A stretch of 60,000 nucleotides of DNA. It comes from Bolinopsis microptera. Its lineage: Eukaryota > Ctenophora > Tentaculata > Lobata > Bolinopsidae. The position numbers were made by a program, and so were the translations under genes. Every line of letters begins with the position of its first letter. The first letter of the stretch is position 1. Under the pieces are notes generated by a model. That model ran no database searches, was not told where the DNA came from, and saw only the letters and a list, made by a program, of their open reading frames with translations. The stretch spans positions 7,883,908 to 7,943,907 of the forward strand of contig NC_087082.1 of assembly GCF_026151205.1 (NCBI RefSeq). The letters are read 5' to 3'. Shown piece by piece: positions 13,201-23,449 of this stretch.

Positions 13201-16200
13201 TCCCCTAGGTTAGTGTTATCTGGTAACTGTTTCGTTGAGGATGTGTTTTATGGATATAATTGAGATTACCTCTGTCAATCTTCTTCTTTTTGTTTGTTTT
13301 TATTTTGTACGGTTTTCACTGTTGTAACAAGAGCTTTAGTTTACCTGGACTAAATGAACATTTCCTGTAAGACTTGAATACAAGAGATTAGAATAATTAT
13401 ACTATTTTACAATGCAACTAATGAATAATGTTCTGATCCGGACAAAACTTAAATTAACCCTGTTAATTGTTTAATTTCGAATAAACTTATTTCAGGAACA
13501 GTTCTCCCTGGCACTCAGTTTGTTCCAGCTCTAGGGTGAGTAATAACTGAACTCATGGTAACACCACTTCCAAATACATAACAATCACTTTAAGTTAAAA
13601 CGATGCTTTAAAGCTTGTAACAATCGCCTCCCTCCCAGAGCTCGCCCACATCTGCTAATACAGCTGACGATACTGACGAACTGACTAAATCTCTCGCTCA
13701 ACTGTAAGACTTACTTTATAGTGTGATAATAGGCTTTAGATTGTTGTCCCCAGCAGATTGACATTGAACAGTAAACACTCTTTGGAGTGGTCCCTGGGAC
13801 TATGATCAAGACAGCAAGGAAATACTTGTCGGAAATCAGTTTTCAGATGGTTCTATATTTATATTAATTTTTCCTAAATACACAAGGAAAACTGTTATCT
13901 ACTACCACGCCTTACTTACACTTCAGATATTATGTATTCGGGCTTATCCAAATAAGAGATTAAAGGGGTATATAATGTATCATATATATTAGGATGCAAT
14001 GAAACTACTGGACTACGATGTATGGGGATTTACCACCCCATGGCAACATTAAAACATATCGACTCTGTTGCATAGTTTCCTGTTAATATAAAACTCCGTT
14101 ACAAATTGAACTGGGATCTGGCAATACTACACCTTAGATCAATAAATATAAATAAATAACACATTGAACAATAATTTGAGGCAGAGAGAGGGACAGGGTC
14201 TATCTGAGTATCAGGTCATTGGTAGTTAGACCGTCGTAACTACTACAATAATTATCGTGTAAATAGTTTTAGTAAGTTGACTGGCCAGTACAATCTATTT
14301 CCGATCTCAAAGTAGGGCGGTGTCCCGTAAAAATGTGACCAAACAGTTTACAATTGTGGTAATGTAACACATGTGCTCCCTGTACGTACGTTTTGGTACG
14401 TTTTGGTGAGTTTGGCAGGGCGTGCTCAGGACAACTGCATCGAGTGCGTCCTCCTCCAGCTCAGCATTGAGTTATCGTTTGTCGGAGTGTATCCCGGAAC
14501 CGGTGGTGTGTCTGGGTACTGTTCCATAAATCTGCCTAGACCAACTTTGAAACTGTCTAGCAATGTGATACTCCGGAGCTCCGATGGGAGCACGTTGAAG
14601 AGCTGAGCTGCTCTAACTCTGAAGCTGTTGTCGTAATCTGTTCTTACCGACAACTGTGCGTTTTTGTTCATGGCTGGGATCTCTGCCTTAATACCATGCC
14701 TTTGATGAGACTTGAACTCGAAGCCCGTATCGTTCGGAGCATGTTCATTAAGAATTTTTTAAATTGCTGTTCAATATCTATTTTTAGTAAACATTAACTG
14801 GGGTAGTAAAACCCAGTTCCCAATCAATCATTTTCCATACATGAATAATAGAATAACGCTCTCTCCGCCTCTGAAGGGACATCAACTTAAGCTTCTTCAG
14901 CCTGTCCCAGTACTGGAGATCACGGCAGCCAGATATCTTTCTAGTAAAGGATCTCTGTACAGTCTCCAGCTTTTGTATCTCTGTAACTTTTGTAGGGTTC
15001 CAGACTGGACAGCAGTACTCTAGCTTGGAGCGAACCATGCTTTTGTATAAAGTCAGCATGACTACTTGTGACCGGTCTCTAAAGGCACTCAATGTCCAAG
15101 CCGCCATTTTTCTAGCTCCTTGAACTGTCTTCTCTCTCTTCTGTCACAGGGTCCCTGTGACAGGGTGTACTCCCTGTGTTGTAGCTCAATCAATTTTACA
15201 TTTTCAAGCTTTGTTTTAAAACTTCTTAAGTGTTTGCTTGCTTAAATGCCTTTTATTGCCGGACTAGTATTTTGTCGCATAATAATAGCAATGTTTCCAT
15301 GCATGATTTAATACATATATTGTGTACATGACTTTTATTTTTTAAAGCTTGCTTATCTACAACATGTGATTAACCGGATGTTTTTTTCAGACTTTCTCCG
15401 CTCGCAAAACAACGTCCTCTTATATTAGTAAGTGTTATCTAATCATGTCCTTTCATTAGTGCTATCTAATCATCTCCCTTTCGGGGAGTGTTCATAAACT
15501 TTGTTTCTGAAAAATTACTATCAATCGGTCAACACAAATAAAGTGTGTTTGTGTTGCGCGCGGTAATATATTCGTACAAAAAGCGTCATATCTTTTATTT
15601 ACCATGGTATAAATGCGCGGCGCGCGCGACACTGTTCAATTTCTGTAACTTTTCTGATCGGTTTAATTTACCAAATTATTTCAGGAGACTGATTATAAGG
15701 AAAAGCAACTTCTCGCCTTTAATGGTTCGTCCAATGCTTGTTTGCTGTATTACTCAAACATTTCATTTATTAAGAATCATTTTTGGTAAGATCCTGTTTT
15801 ATAATAATAATAAACAAAAAGTAAATACGAAGAAAAATAGTTTCATTTATGATTTACGCCCCTGACCCTCCAATTTAATAAGGTGCTTTAAGATGAAGGA
15901 TTCGATAGATAAAGTTTGAGCACCATTAGGCATAATGGTGACGTGGCTGCAGTAAACTTCGATAATTAGCTCTCGCATACGCTAAACTCTAAATTTCAAA
16001 TATGGATAGTCGACATGCGCGACTATACATGTTCTAAAAATACACATGAGAAATAAACAAGGCACACTTCTCACTCGAGAACTTCATGTTGACTAGACAC
16101 TAGTTTGAAAATATCTCCAACCAAAATCCAGATCTGAGTATCGCTTAAAATAAAAATAACTGGTAAAAATCAACTTCTGTTTCAGCTGTTAACGAACCAG

Positions 16201-18352
16201 ACTTCAGTGTTTCCCGGAATCCGACAGATATCTGGTCAGGGTTCGGATTGTCCCGTTCTGTCCCAGCTAACGTTTGGAAGATAGAAAAGGAAGAAATGCA
16301 GAAAATAGAAGAAAGAAAAACTAGTGGGACCGCTGATTTTCCGGAATTGTTTGGAGATTGTACTCCTTGCCATGATCTGCCCAGTCTTCTTACCAAACAC
16401 GGGTACCATTTACTGGCTCATACTTTACCAAATATTAAATGAAATACAGGTTTAAACTTTACCGATTTTACCAAATATTAGGTGAACATTTCTATAAAAT
16501 TTGTATAATCCTCCTGTTCATCTGTCTTCAAAATATGTTGAATATTGTACTACTGGGTTAAATTAAAAATTCCCTTCTAGTAAGCCAGAAGGGTACGACC
16601 CCTACTTAAACATAGATGAAGGGGCCGCAGACTCTGGGGGTATCAATCTGGGGGTATCAAATGCTTTAGATAATTACTGTAAACAGAGGCTGGACGATGA
16701 GTTTATTAACATCTAAGGCTTCACTGCCCGGAAAGATGGGTGTAGGCCGCTACACATGTTATCCAGATCTGAGGTATATCCATAGATAGATGGGTCCTGA
16801 TGTGCCAATAAAATTAGAGTGCTTGTACTTTGTATTATCTGTAAACAATGTCTTCATGACAGTCCCTGGCCAACTAGGAGGACATGGTAGGCTCAAGGCT
16901 GGGACAGTGGGACACCCATGAAATACCTAGGTTAACGTGACTAGGTAGTTTGAGTTCGTATTGTCACCGTGGTGTCTGCAGTTGCTGATCTAAATACTAC
17001 TTAGTTCCTCAATGAGATCTGAAATTCTTACTCGGCTAGCGAAAATCACGAATAATACATTTTTTAGAATAATGGATTAAGATGTAACCACATGACATAT
17101 CACAGCTAAATGAGAATACTACAAGCTCTGAGTTGGCAGGAATTGTTGAAATAAAGGACTTGGGATATCAGGTCTTGCCCTCCTATCTAATGGATACTGA
17201 AATGAATAAATAAAAGTTAATTTTCTAAAATCAGCAGGCTTACATTAACCAATCAGTAGCATTTAATAAAATAACACTCTAGTAATAAAATGATACTATA
17301 AGTTGAGTAATTAATTTAGAGTTATTTTAATGGTTTAAAGGATATGTTCAATGAAGTTTGAGGATATTTGTTATTTTGTACACGTATAAAAATAGTGTTT
17401 TTGATATTAGTGGCATAATTTTGGCATCTATTAACCAAACAAATTCAGAAATTCTGAACATTAGCCACGTGACACATACTCACATATGCACCGCTCAGAA
17501 ATAAAATGTGTTGTTGTTAGGCAAAATAAGCAGCAAAGGGCCTTGTTAACTCCGTCACATTTTTACAGTGTAATAAAGTTTACATCTCACTATCGGCTGA
17601 ATTTAAGCGATACCATATCATCTGATAAAAATATCGTTATGTAACAAAGTTTTCCTAGAGGATGAGACGATTATCCGAACCATTGAGGGTTTATATAGTT
17701 TCATAGTGTGACACAGTTTACCTCATCGTGCCATTTTATAGGGTTACTAATATTTCAACAATATCCTCTGCAGGTTGTCTCAGTACCTGACCGTGTTGCA
17801 AGCTCAAGAAGTGGATTTCTACACTTTCTTAACTCTTACAGATGAGGACCTCAAAGAACTGGGGATCACATCTTTCGGGGCCAAGAAGAAACTTGTCACA
17901 GCTATACAGGGTTGGTTTTTTTCTTCTCACGCCCTCCAACTTATCATCCATTTAGACTACTCCTTCTCAAATCTTTCTTATTCTTTTTATTCATCCACGG
18001 CCGCGATTTTCGAGATTCTTGCAGCGATTTTGTGTAGTTTGGCTTGTCGAGGCGCCGAGATTTTCGGCTTAAAACATCGCGATTTCCTAGTAGATCAGTA
18101 GAGTACCATTCATGATAATAAATTATTAAATATTCCCTCTGACCTCTGTTACTGCTACTTTTAGTTTTACTGTTACGTTCAAGTTATTTGGTAAAACAAA
18201 ACACATTAAGAGTTCCAACTTGTAATTGTATTGATAAATCAGATGAATTAACCTTATATATGTTATAGGTAATATTATGTCACATTTCAGAGGAGGGAAG
18301 ATTACATCAGATTGATCACAACAGTATTCTAAATGCCAGCAACCGGTGGTAG
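4267..18352 (+). CDS. BICC1: Bicaudal-C homologue (KH/SAM RNA-binding protein), 21 exons
   Basis: The protein is an RNA-binding translational regulator; the family binds target mRNAs through KH domains and self-assembles through a C-terminal SAM domain. Coding exons: 4267-4322, 4445-4515, 4652-4674, 6297-6369, 8756-8826, 8937-9021, 9451-9578, 10027-10155, 10408-10518, 10669-10778, 11942-12044, 12141-12204, 12910-12983, 13117-13208, 13496-13535, 13639-13703, 15391-15427, 15685-15724, 16186-16402, 17774-17910, 18291-18352. All have GT-AG borders and matching phases, giving 595 codons plus TAG. Domains: degenerate first KH (about 40-98); KH with GRGG loop (118-121); KH-like (about 170-249); KH with GKNR in place of GxxG (270-273); KH-like with SIKPKPK (about 350-366); conserved WSGFGLS (about 474); SAM (about 521-575); ending SNRW, like the vertebrate SGRW end. 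It is shorter than the human protein (974 aa) because the linker is reduced. The start ATG at 4267 is the first in the earliest exon I recognise; a further 5' exon is possible. Confidence 0.93.
4652..4674 (+). CDS. BICC1: Bicaudal-C 23-nt micro-exon (exon 3)
   Basis: This short exon (reading DQGVRSEV with the preceding G) is needed to bring exon 2 (ending in phase 1) into frame with exon 4 (starting in phase 0). Without it a TAA follows immediately. It has TTTCGTAG before and GTAAGT after. It is inferred from phase and splice signals, not from similarity. Confidence 0.65.
7198..7242 (+). repeat. 12-bp tandem repeat carrying CACGTG
   Basis: AGCCCACGTGTC is repeated three times in a Bicaudal-C intron, placing three CACGTG palindromes 12 bp apart. 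Any ORF across it is an artefact of the repeat. Confidence 0.8.
8415..8525 (+). repeat. Short complex repeat GGTCACTAGCCGGCTA
   Basis: GTGGTCACTAGCCGGCTA and its shorter relatives (CTAGGCGGTCA) occur about five times, some overlapping as palindromes around CTAGCCGGCTAG. It lies in the intron before the exon at 8756. Confidence 0.7.
8632..8700 (+). repeat. Two copies of a 32-bp intronic unit with acceptor-like TTCCAG
   Basis: ACATAACATTTCTATATTCCAG followed by TAACCTCCCC is present twice in direct tandem. Each copy resembles a 3' splice site. The array ends about 55 bp before the real acceptor of the Bicaudal-C exon at 8756. No ORF is expected to use it. Confidence 0.75.
9315..9412 (+). repeat. 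27-bp palindromic tandem repeat ACTAGTAGTGTATACACTAGT
   Basis: About three copies of a unit containing TAGTGTATACACTA, itself a palindrome, lie about 40 bp upstream of the acceptor of the Bicaudal-C exon at 9451. Confidence 0.75.
9579..9858 (+). repeat. GTAAGT-bearing tandem array abutting a Bicaudal-C donor
   Basis: The intron after the exon 9451-9578 starts GTTAGTTC and then consists of about ten diverged units of AAAGTAAGTTCACTTTCCTT type, 22-37 bp long. Nearly every unit carries a 5'-splice-site-like GTAAGTT or GTTAGTT. The exon end (TAGAGTTAGAGTCAGG) resembles units reading TTAGAGTTAGTTCAC, suggesting that the array grew from the junction. Confidence 0.75.
12288..12553 (+). repeat. 19-bp minisatellite in a Bicaudal-C intron
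   Basis: About 14 copies of AAACAAGCTGATAAACATT, with alternation between AAGCTG and AAGCTT. The array begins about 85 bp after the donor at 12205. It has no splice-like motif. Confidence 0.85.
14420..15110 (-). mobile_element. Non-LTR retrotransposon fragment (C-terminal part of RT ORF)
   Basis: Minus-strand reading from 15107 gives MVRSKLEYCCPVWNPTK and QRSFTRKISG, the classic region after reverse transcriptase in jockey/CR1-type LINEs ('LVRSRLEY.SPVWSP', 'IQRRFTKRI'). After a frame change it continues (14671-14426) as SVRTDYDNSFRVRAAQLFN and LPSELR, the usual C-terminal end. It sits antisense in a Bicaudal-C intron (13704-15390). It is 5'-truncated and frameshifted, so not functional. Confidence 0.85.
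16581..16716 (+). CDS. BICC1: Alternative terminal exon of Bicaudal-C (SAM-less isoform)
   Basis: After the acceptor TCCCTTCTAG the exon reads, in the phase left by the exon ending at 16402, KPEGYDPYLN...DDEFINI and then TAA. Exon 16186-16402 ends with two bases; both this exon and the SAM exon (17774) accept that phase. Use of this exon would end the protein at 574 residues, lacking the SAM domain. An AATAAA lies at 16807. I see no known domain. It could instead belong to a neighbouring transcript, but the phase match, orientation and poly(A) signal favour an alternative 3' end. Confidence 0.6.
16807..16812 (+). terminator. Poly(A) signal AATAAA after the alternative exon
   Basis: AATAAA is followed by GT/T-rich sequence (GTGCTTGTACTTTGT), the usual arrangement of a cleavage site. 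It lies 91 bases after the TAA of the alternative terminal exon. Confidence 0.55.
17774..17910 (+). CDS. BICC1: Bicaudal-C SAM-domain exon
   Basis: The exon encodes LSQYLTVLQAQEVDFYTF and LTDEDLKELGITSFGAKK, typical of the Bicaudal-C SAM fold. The family polymerises through this domain. The preceding exon supplies the first helix (LPSLLTKHG). It joins the last exon (18291-18352) in phase 1. Confidence 0.95.
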
Positions 18353-20200
18353 TTGCCGGTAACCGGTGGAAAATGCCAGTAGCTGTGGCACAACTGATCA
18401 TTTATGATGGCTGGAACTGAGGGTCTTGTCTATTCTTGAATTTATTGTTAAAATCAGATTTTCAAAGAGTTGTTAATGTTATGGTTCTGAAAACTCAGTT
18501 AATACTACCACTAGAGTATAACTATAAGCTAATACTACTAGTATAAGCGCCAAACAACAACTGCATGGTAATTTGTGTGACGTAGTGACATATATTTGAT
18601 ATTTTAAAATTTAGTATTTATCATAATTTTCATAATTTTAGAAGTTTTAAGTTGATAAGTAGTGTAAAGTGTAAACTTTGTTCGGAAGTGCACAGCTTAC
18701 GCTCAGAAACACGATTCCGGGGATTTGTAAAGTTAGGTAAATTTGTCCCCAGAACGGTCGCGGTGGATCTTATTCTTAGCCTGTTTACCATGACGCCATT
18801 GAGGTAGTTCCTGTGGTCCTGGATTGTGATCCCTGGACAATTAGCGTTAAATAGCGTCAATCAATTTCTGTTTCAATTTGACTAAGCTGATACACCGCAA
18901 GAATTGTATTTCGAATAGTGTAACTAAATTATGAATGGTTTGTATCAAAACGGCATTCTGGTGATTTCCCTATTTACCGACCGTACATATAACGACAGCA
19001 AGATGTTTAGATTCACAGGAAGTTTACACATGGCTATTGTGAGGAAGTTGCTGGCGTAATATGAGAACCCCTTTTTGTTTTTGTTTGAAGTTGGTTGTTC
19101 GTTTTTAGATAAATATCGTTTTTAGTATTTAGTTGACGGAGTATGAGGGCCTTTAAATTTGACATCGTCAATGACAGATTAATAATGATCTATTTGTCTC
19201 TTAAATCTAGGAACGACTATTTTCCAATATAACTATAATATACATATATTTAAGGCCAGAACAAGAGATTGGGGATAATCATAAATTTGGCAGTTTTCAT
19301 ATAATATGTGATGTAGAAAAACCCGGATTAAAATCCGACCTTGCGTTCCTGAGATGTCGCGCGCCAAAGTTTGAGGTTTACATTTTCAAACCACTACATC
19401 AGATTTGTAGATAATTGTTCAAAGAAGCGTACCACTGTAACAAACCTCAAGATCAGGAAGTGGTTTTCTCAACTAAGGAACCGAAAGGTCAAAAACGTTA
19501 GAGGTCAGAGCTGTTTTAAATCCCGCATACTAGTTTTAGTTCAAGTTATAGCATATAATAGGTAAATCTCGAATCTTTGGCGCGCGACATTTCCGGAACG
19601 CTAGGTCAGATTTTCATCCGTTTTGCCTCTTGCTCGTCTCCAGTAGCTCTATCACATATAATGTGAAAACTGAAACCCCTCCTTCTCTCTGTCTCTCTGT
19701 CGCCTTAATATTAAGATTAACGGGATATCATATCCTTGGTGGTGATGAGCTGATATTTATATAACTGTATTTAAAGATCATTACTTTGACCTTGTATTAT
19801 ATTACCTCTTTGACTCGGAGCATAATTTATGACGAATTCTGGCCAAAACTGATCAAATTTATAATTGCAACTTGTGTGATCAGGCAGGGGAAAATGTCCT
19901 CTAGATAAGATTGACCAACTTTTCTAACTTATTTGCTATGAAGAAAACAGTACTATCCTGGTTGCTGGCTAGGGAAATTATAGCTTACATTTTGAGGAAC
20001 ACTGATCACTGATGTCAAACTGAAAATAGTTGTAATGCCTACATAAAACTAAAAGGACATCAGTTCAGATTTTCGCTTAGACAATTGTTTTATTTCATAA
20101 GTTTTAACGGAATGTGCCAACCAGTATAGAAATAGAATATCTTATAAAATTCTTACGAAATGAAAGATTTTGGTAAATATCTTCACTGTCGCAGAAACGA
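18353..20200. other. Intergenic, no gene recognised
   Basis: AT-rich sequence downstream of the Bicaudal-C stop. I see only short stop-bounded frames with no recognisable protein, and no array. The 3' UTR of Bicaudal-C must lie at its start. Confidence 0.4.
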
Positions 20201-20223
20201 TATCATAATAAAACTTGGAACCT

Positions 20224-20325
20224 CGTCCTGATCACTATCACTATTTACCTGGGGACCTCAGGCTATTATGTTCATAAACAACAATAGAGATTCGGCGGAA
20301 TGACAGGCTGAGCGCGGCCCAGTAA
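20224..20325 (+). repeat. Dispersed repeat with GGCTGAGCGCGGCCCAGTAA
   Basis: Contains ACCTGGGGACCTCAGGCTATTATG and, about 50 bp on, ACAGGCTGAGCGCGGCCCAGTAA. A second direct copy is at 20778-20862. The complement of the GC-rich part recurs twice near 22618-22676. Confidence 0.75.
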
Positions 20326-20777
20326 TACTAATATCACTATCAGATAAGTTTTGGAAAGTTGGTCAATATTTCATATTTGTGAGGTTGAAATGAGTTGATA
20401 GAGTTTGTAACGTAAGTGGAATTTGTTGGTGACAGTTATGATATTTCCATAATATCGGAGTCGCGTGATGTTTTTATGTACCGTGAGTTTGATTGTTGAT
20501 AACGGTAGTTTTTGGTTAAACATATATTATTTGTGAGTTTTATTTTTCTTCTGTAATCATAGTTACTCATTATGATTATTTCCCTCAAAATGAGGAATCA
20601 CAATGTCAATAAAGTGTACTTTCGACTTTATTTGTTTAATCGCGTGCACGAAAGAGGTATATGGTGTATTGGTAATGGTATGGAACGCGTATCAACTGGT
20701 TAGGTAACCCGTAACGCCAGCAAAAGCCATGTCGCCCAAGCAGATCACTCGAAATAAGGTTAAATTTAAAATACTTT

Positions 20778-20862
20778 ACCTGGGGACACCTCAGGCTATT
20801 ATATTTATGTTCATAATCATAATATCCGAATAGAGATGACAGGCTGAGCGCGGCCCAGTAAG
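20778..20862 (+). repeat. Second copy of the GGCTGAGCGCGGCCCAGTAA repeat
   Basis: Same order of motifs as at 20224-20325, in the same orientation, ending just left of the long inverted-repeat arm at 20957. Confidence 0.75.
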
Positions 20863-21019
20863 TGTGCGGCTGTATATCGTATATCGTGGCTTTCGCCACG
20901 ACAATAGGGGTCATGACGACGTGATACAAACTATTAGTGTATTACATATTATATAGCGAGCCCATGTCGATCTATCCCACTTCAAATAATACTTGATCGT
21001 TACTTTGATTGCCTAGCCC

Positions 21020-21226
21020 TTAACGGGTGATACTCGTAAAATATTTGTTTCAAATATTCAAATTCAGGACCGTCGACGAGTCCAACTCGGCGCGCGTCCT
21101 GGTAGGTTATAAACCTACAACCTGGCCCTAACCTTGTAGGTTTATAACTTACCAAGACGCGCGCCGAGTTGGACTCGTCGACGGTCTTGAAACATGAACA
21201 AATATTTTACGAGTATAATCCGTTAA
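21020..21226. mobile_element. Two family-A mini-elements head to head (207-bp palindrome)
   Basis: Copy 1 (21020-21115) runs TTAACGGG to CCTACAA, flanked by CCTAGCCC and CCTGGCCC (7 of 8 bases equal). Copy 2 (21129-21226) runs TTGTAGG to CCGTTAA, flanked on both sides by GCCCTAACC. The two are in opposite orientation 13 bp apart, so the whole folds into a long hairpin. Confidence 0.8.
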
Positions 21227-21431
21227 GCCCTAACCTTAACTGAAACTCGAACCGTGAACCGGTTGACGCACGCTGCAACCCCTTTTGATCGCGCGCGCCG
21301 GCTTCGCGTGCACGAGAGTGGAAAGGTGTGCAACGTGTAGCTAGCAATGAACCGGCTAACCCTAACCAATAATTAGACTGGGCGCGGTAGTGGGGTGGGC
21401 CCATTTTAGTGTATCTCGTACGCGTTTAACT

Positions 21432-21538
21432 GTTAACGGGCCGTGAATGGTGATACTCGTAAAATATTTGTTTCAAGACCGTCGACGAGTCCAACTCGGC
21501 ACGCGTTTTGGTAGGTTATAAACCTTTAACCTACAAGT
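21432..21538 (-). mobile_element. Family-A mini-element, altered copy
   Basis: It carries GGTGATACTCGTAAAATA, GACCGTCGACGAGTCCAACT and a CCTACAA end, with about ten extra bases after TTAACGGG. No clear target duplication. Confidence 0.7.
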
Positions 21539-21647
21539 ACGCCCATGGTTTACTAAACGCCGGATGCAGTGCTCAGCCCGTCATTTGTCATTCCACCGAA
21601 TCTTTATCCCAGAAAACCTTACCGCCTGGCTCAGGCTGGCTCACTTT

Positions 21648-21752
21648 GTATCACGTGGTGACCCCCACGGTCGCTTCACTATAGTCTTCGACTATATAAT
21701 AGTCTTCGACGATACTTCGTGCGCGGCGGGTCATACAACGTATGACAAGGCT
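21648..21752 (+). mobile_element. Family-B hairpin repeat, diverged copy
   Basis: Starts TATCACGTGGTGACCCCCAC and ends CGGCGGGTCATACAACGTATG, with a duplicated AGTCTTCGAC segment in the middle. Confidence 0.6.
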
Positions 21753-22144
21753 CACTAGCTAGAGGTGCAGTGCTATTTTTTTAAAAACAGCCGGTTTGAG
21801 CTCGCGCACAACCTTAAGCACGCTCGACACATTCCACTGGCAATTGGCATGCACTTGTGACTTGGCACGATTTGGCCAATCAGAGGACAGCTACAGCCAT
21901 GGGTTCGCAAAGTTAAAGTTGCGAGCTTTTATTTGACCCGAAATAATAAGACTTTTTCATGGGATAACTCAAAACCAGAAACCTGAAACCTACTTGTTTC
22001 ACGTCGTGACCCCCATTGTCGTTTCACTATATTATTATATATTTTGTAGCGCGATGCGTTACTGTGCCGCGCCGCGCACTCAATGAGGCTTCTCACAGCG
22101 ACACTGGCTAGATCGGCGAGATGCGCTATTGATTGACGATGTCA

Positions 22145-22196
22145 ATCCGTCGAGATCGTTGCTCTGCGAAGCAGAGCAACGATCGCGTCGACGGAT
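22145..22196. repeat. Near-perfect long hairpin
   Basis: Inner stem GATCGTTGCTCTGC / GCAGAGCAACGATC is a perfect 14-bp match around a GAA loop (22154-22184). An outer stem ATCCGTCGA / TCGACGGAT extends it, with GCG unpaired. Confidence 0.9.
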
Positions 22197-22307
22197 CGAT
22201 GCGAAGCAAGAATGCTAGTTTGCGCGGCGCGTCGAAGTCCTCCAAGATGCGCTACTGTGCCGCGCCGAGCTGCCATGAATTGACACCGTCAATTGATATT
22301 ATATTAT

Positions 22308-22396
22308 ATAGTGGAAACTACCCCTGTAGAGTTTCTACGATACAGGGGAGCCGCGCACTCGTGCGCGGCGGGTCATAGTCATACAACGTATGACAA
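22308..22396 (+). mobile_element. Family-B hairpin repeat, uninterrupted copy
   Basis: Contains three consecutive hairpins: CCCCTGTA ... TACAGGGG, GCCGCGCACTCGTGCGCGGC and GTCATAC/GTATGAC. This is the empty-site version of the copy at 1184-1384. Confidence 0.65.
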
Positions 22397-22502
22397 AAAC
22401 CTACGTTGTCCCAAATTGTCCTCCTGGGGAACTAACTTTTGATTTAATTTTACGAGACGAACATTTTGTTGAAAAACAGAAGTAAGTATTTAACTAACGA
22501 TG

Positions 22503-22589
22503 TTGTAGGTTTACAACCTACCAGGACGCGCGCCGAGTTGGACTCGTCGACGGTCCTGGAACAGATATTTTACGAGTATCACCCGTTAA
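22503..22589 (+). mobile_element. Family-A mini-element with CTAACGATG duplication
   Basis: TTGTAGGTTTACAACCTACC to CACCCGTTAA, 87 bp, flanked on both sides by CTAACGATG. Confidence 0.8.
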
Positions 22590-22876
22590 CTAACGATGTC
22601 AATCCTTCGCAGCTCGGCGTTACTGGGCCGGGCCGCGCTCAGCCTGTCATTCCGCGCTCAGCCTGTCATTCCGCACAGCAGCGCATTTCGCCGATCTAGC
22701 GAAAGAAGTTTCATTGAGTACGCGGCGCGGCACAGTCAGCAACGCATCGCGCTACAAGTGGTAATGGGTAAGACCACTTCCTGTCCGGGTGTGTCCGAAT
22801 TTTCAAAAATCAAAACCCTCCCATCCCCCGGACGTTCGGATTGTCGAATGTCGCCAGACTGGCTGGCGACATGAAG

Positions 22877-22884
22877 TATAAAAG
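22877..22884 (+). promoter_or_regulatory. TATA-box-like TATAAAAG
   Basis: TATAAAAG follows a short palindrome GTCGCCAGACTGGCTGGCGAC. No downstream gene is recognisable, so this may be part of a repeat. Confidence 0.25.
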
Positions 22885-22965
22885 GCAGTAGGAGAATATG
22901 CGAGTTGTGTCTCGGCTGTCATGAGCTGCTCTGGGAATCGACTTCTCGTTCAAAATACATGGACC

Positions 22966-23059
22966 TTGTAGGTTTACAACCTACCAGGACGCGCGCCGAG
23001 TTGGACTCGTCGACGGTCCTAATATTTGAAATAAATATTTTACGAGTATCACCCGTTAA
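22966..23059 (+). mobile_element. Family-A mini-element, no target duplication
   Basis: Complete copy (TTGTAGG to CCGTTAA) with a small insertion in the AT-rich part. The flanks (CATGGACC and CTTAAAAA) do not match, so one side may have rearranged. Confidence 0.75.
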
Positions 23060-23449
23060 CTTAAAAAGTAATTAGTGTCAAAGAGTTGAAATAAATGAGA
23101 TTTTTTCGTTAATTCTGCCAAAATTTCCGGATTTTCAGAAACCACCCCTTCCCCTGTCCGAAATTTCAAAACCACCTTCCCTCTCTATTTGCCGGACGTC
23201 CTAAGTAGATGGCCCCTTGTGAGAAGTATAATTATCAATTATTGTGTATCGGATGGGCGGCCCGGCCCAGTATATTAATATAGTGCATCGCGCTACAAGG
23301 TTAATGATTAAGGTAATGGTTAGGCAATCAAAGTAACGGGTGTTATTTGAAGTGGGATAGATCGACACGAGCGTACTAAATCACTCTACAGTCGATCTTC
23401 GAGATTGTTCTAAAAGGGCCCCCGACAGTTGAAACCAACTACAATCGAT

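Larger units (their letters stand above)
20957..23373. mobile_element. Composite repeat block bounded by inverted arms
   Basis: The left arm (20957-21015: GTCGATCTATCCCACTTCAA ... CGTTACTTTGATTGCCTA) is matched by a complementary right arm (23320-23373: TAGGCAATCAAAGTAACG ... TTGAAGTGGGATAGATCGAC). Between them lie five family-A mini-element units, family-B hairpin repeats and a long perfect hairpin. No transposase-like frame is visible. It may be a foldback element that has collected later insertions. Confidence 0.6.

Noticed and set aside
15545-15865. 106-codon plus-strand ORF in a Bicaudal-C intron
   Set aside because: Overlaps the true 40-nt exon (15685-15724) in a different frame.
16403-16442. 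Read-through of the Bicaudal-C exon at 16186 to a TGA, ending LAHTLPNIK
   Set aside because: Possible as a retained intron, but the GG|GTACCA donor gives a clean family match to the SAM exon; no support for use of the read-through.
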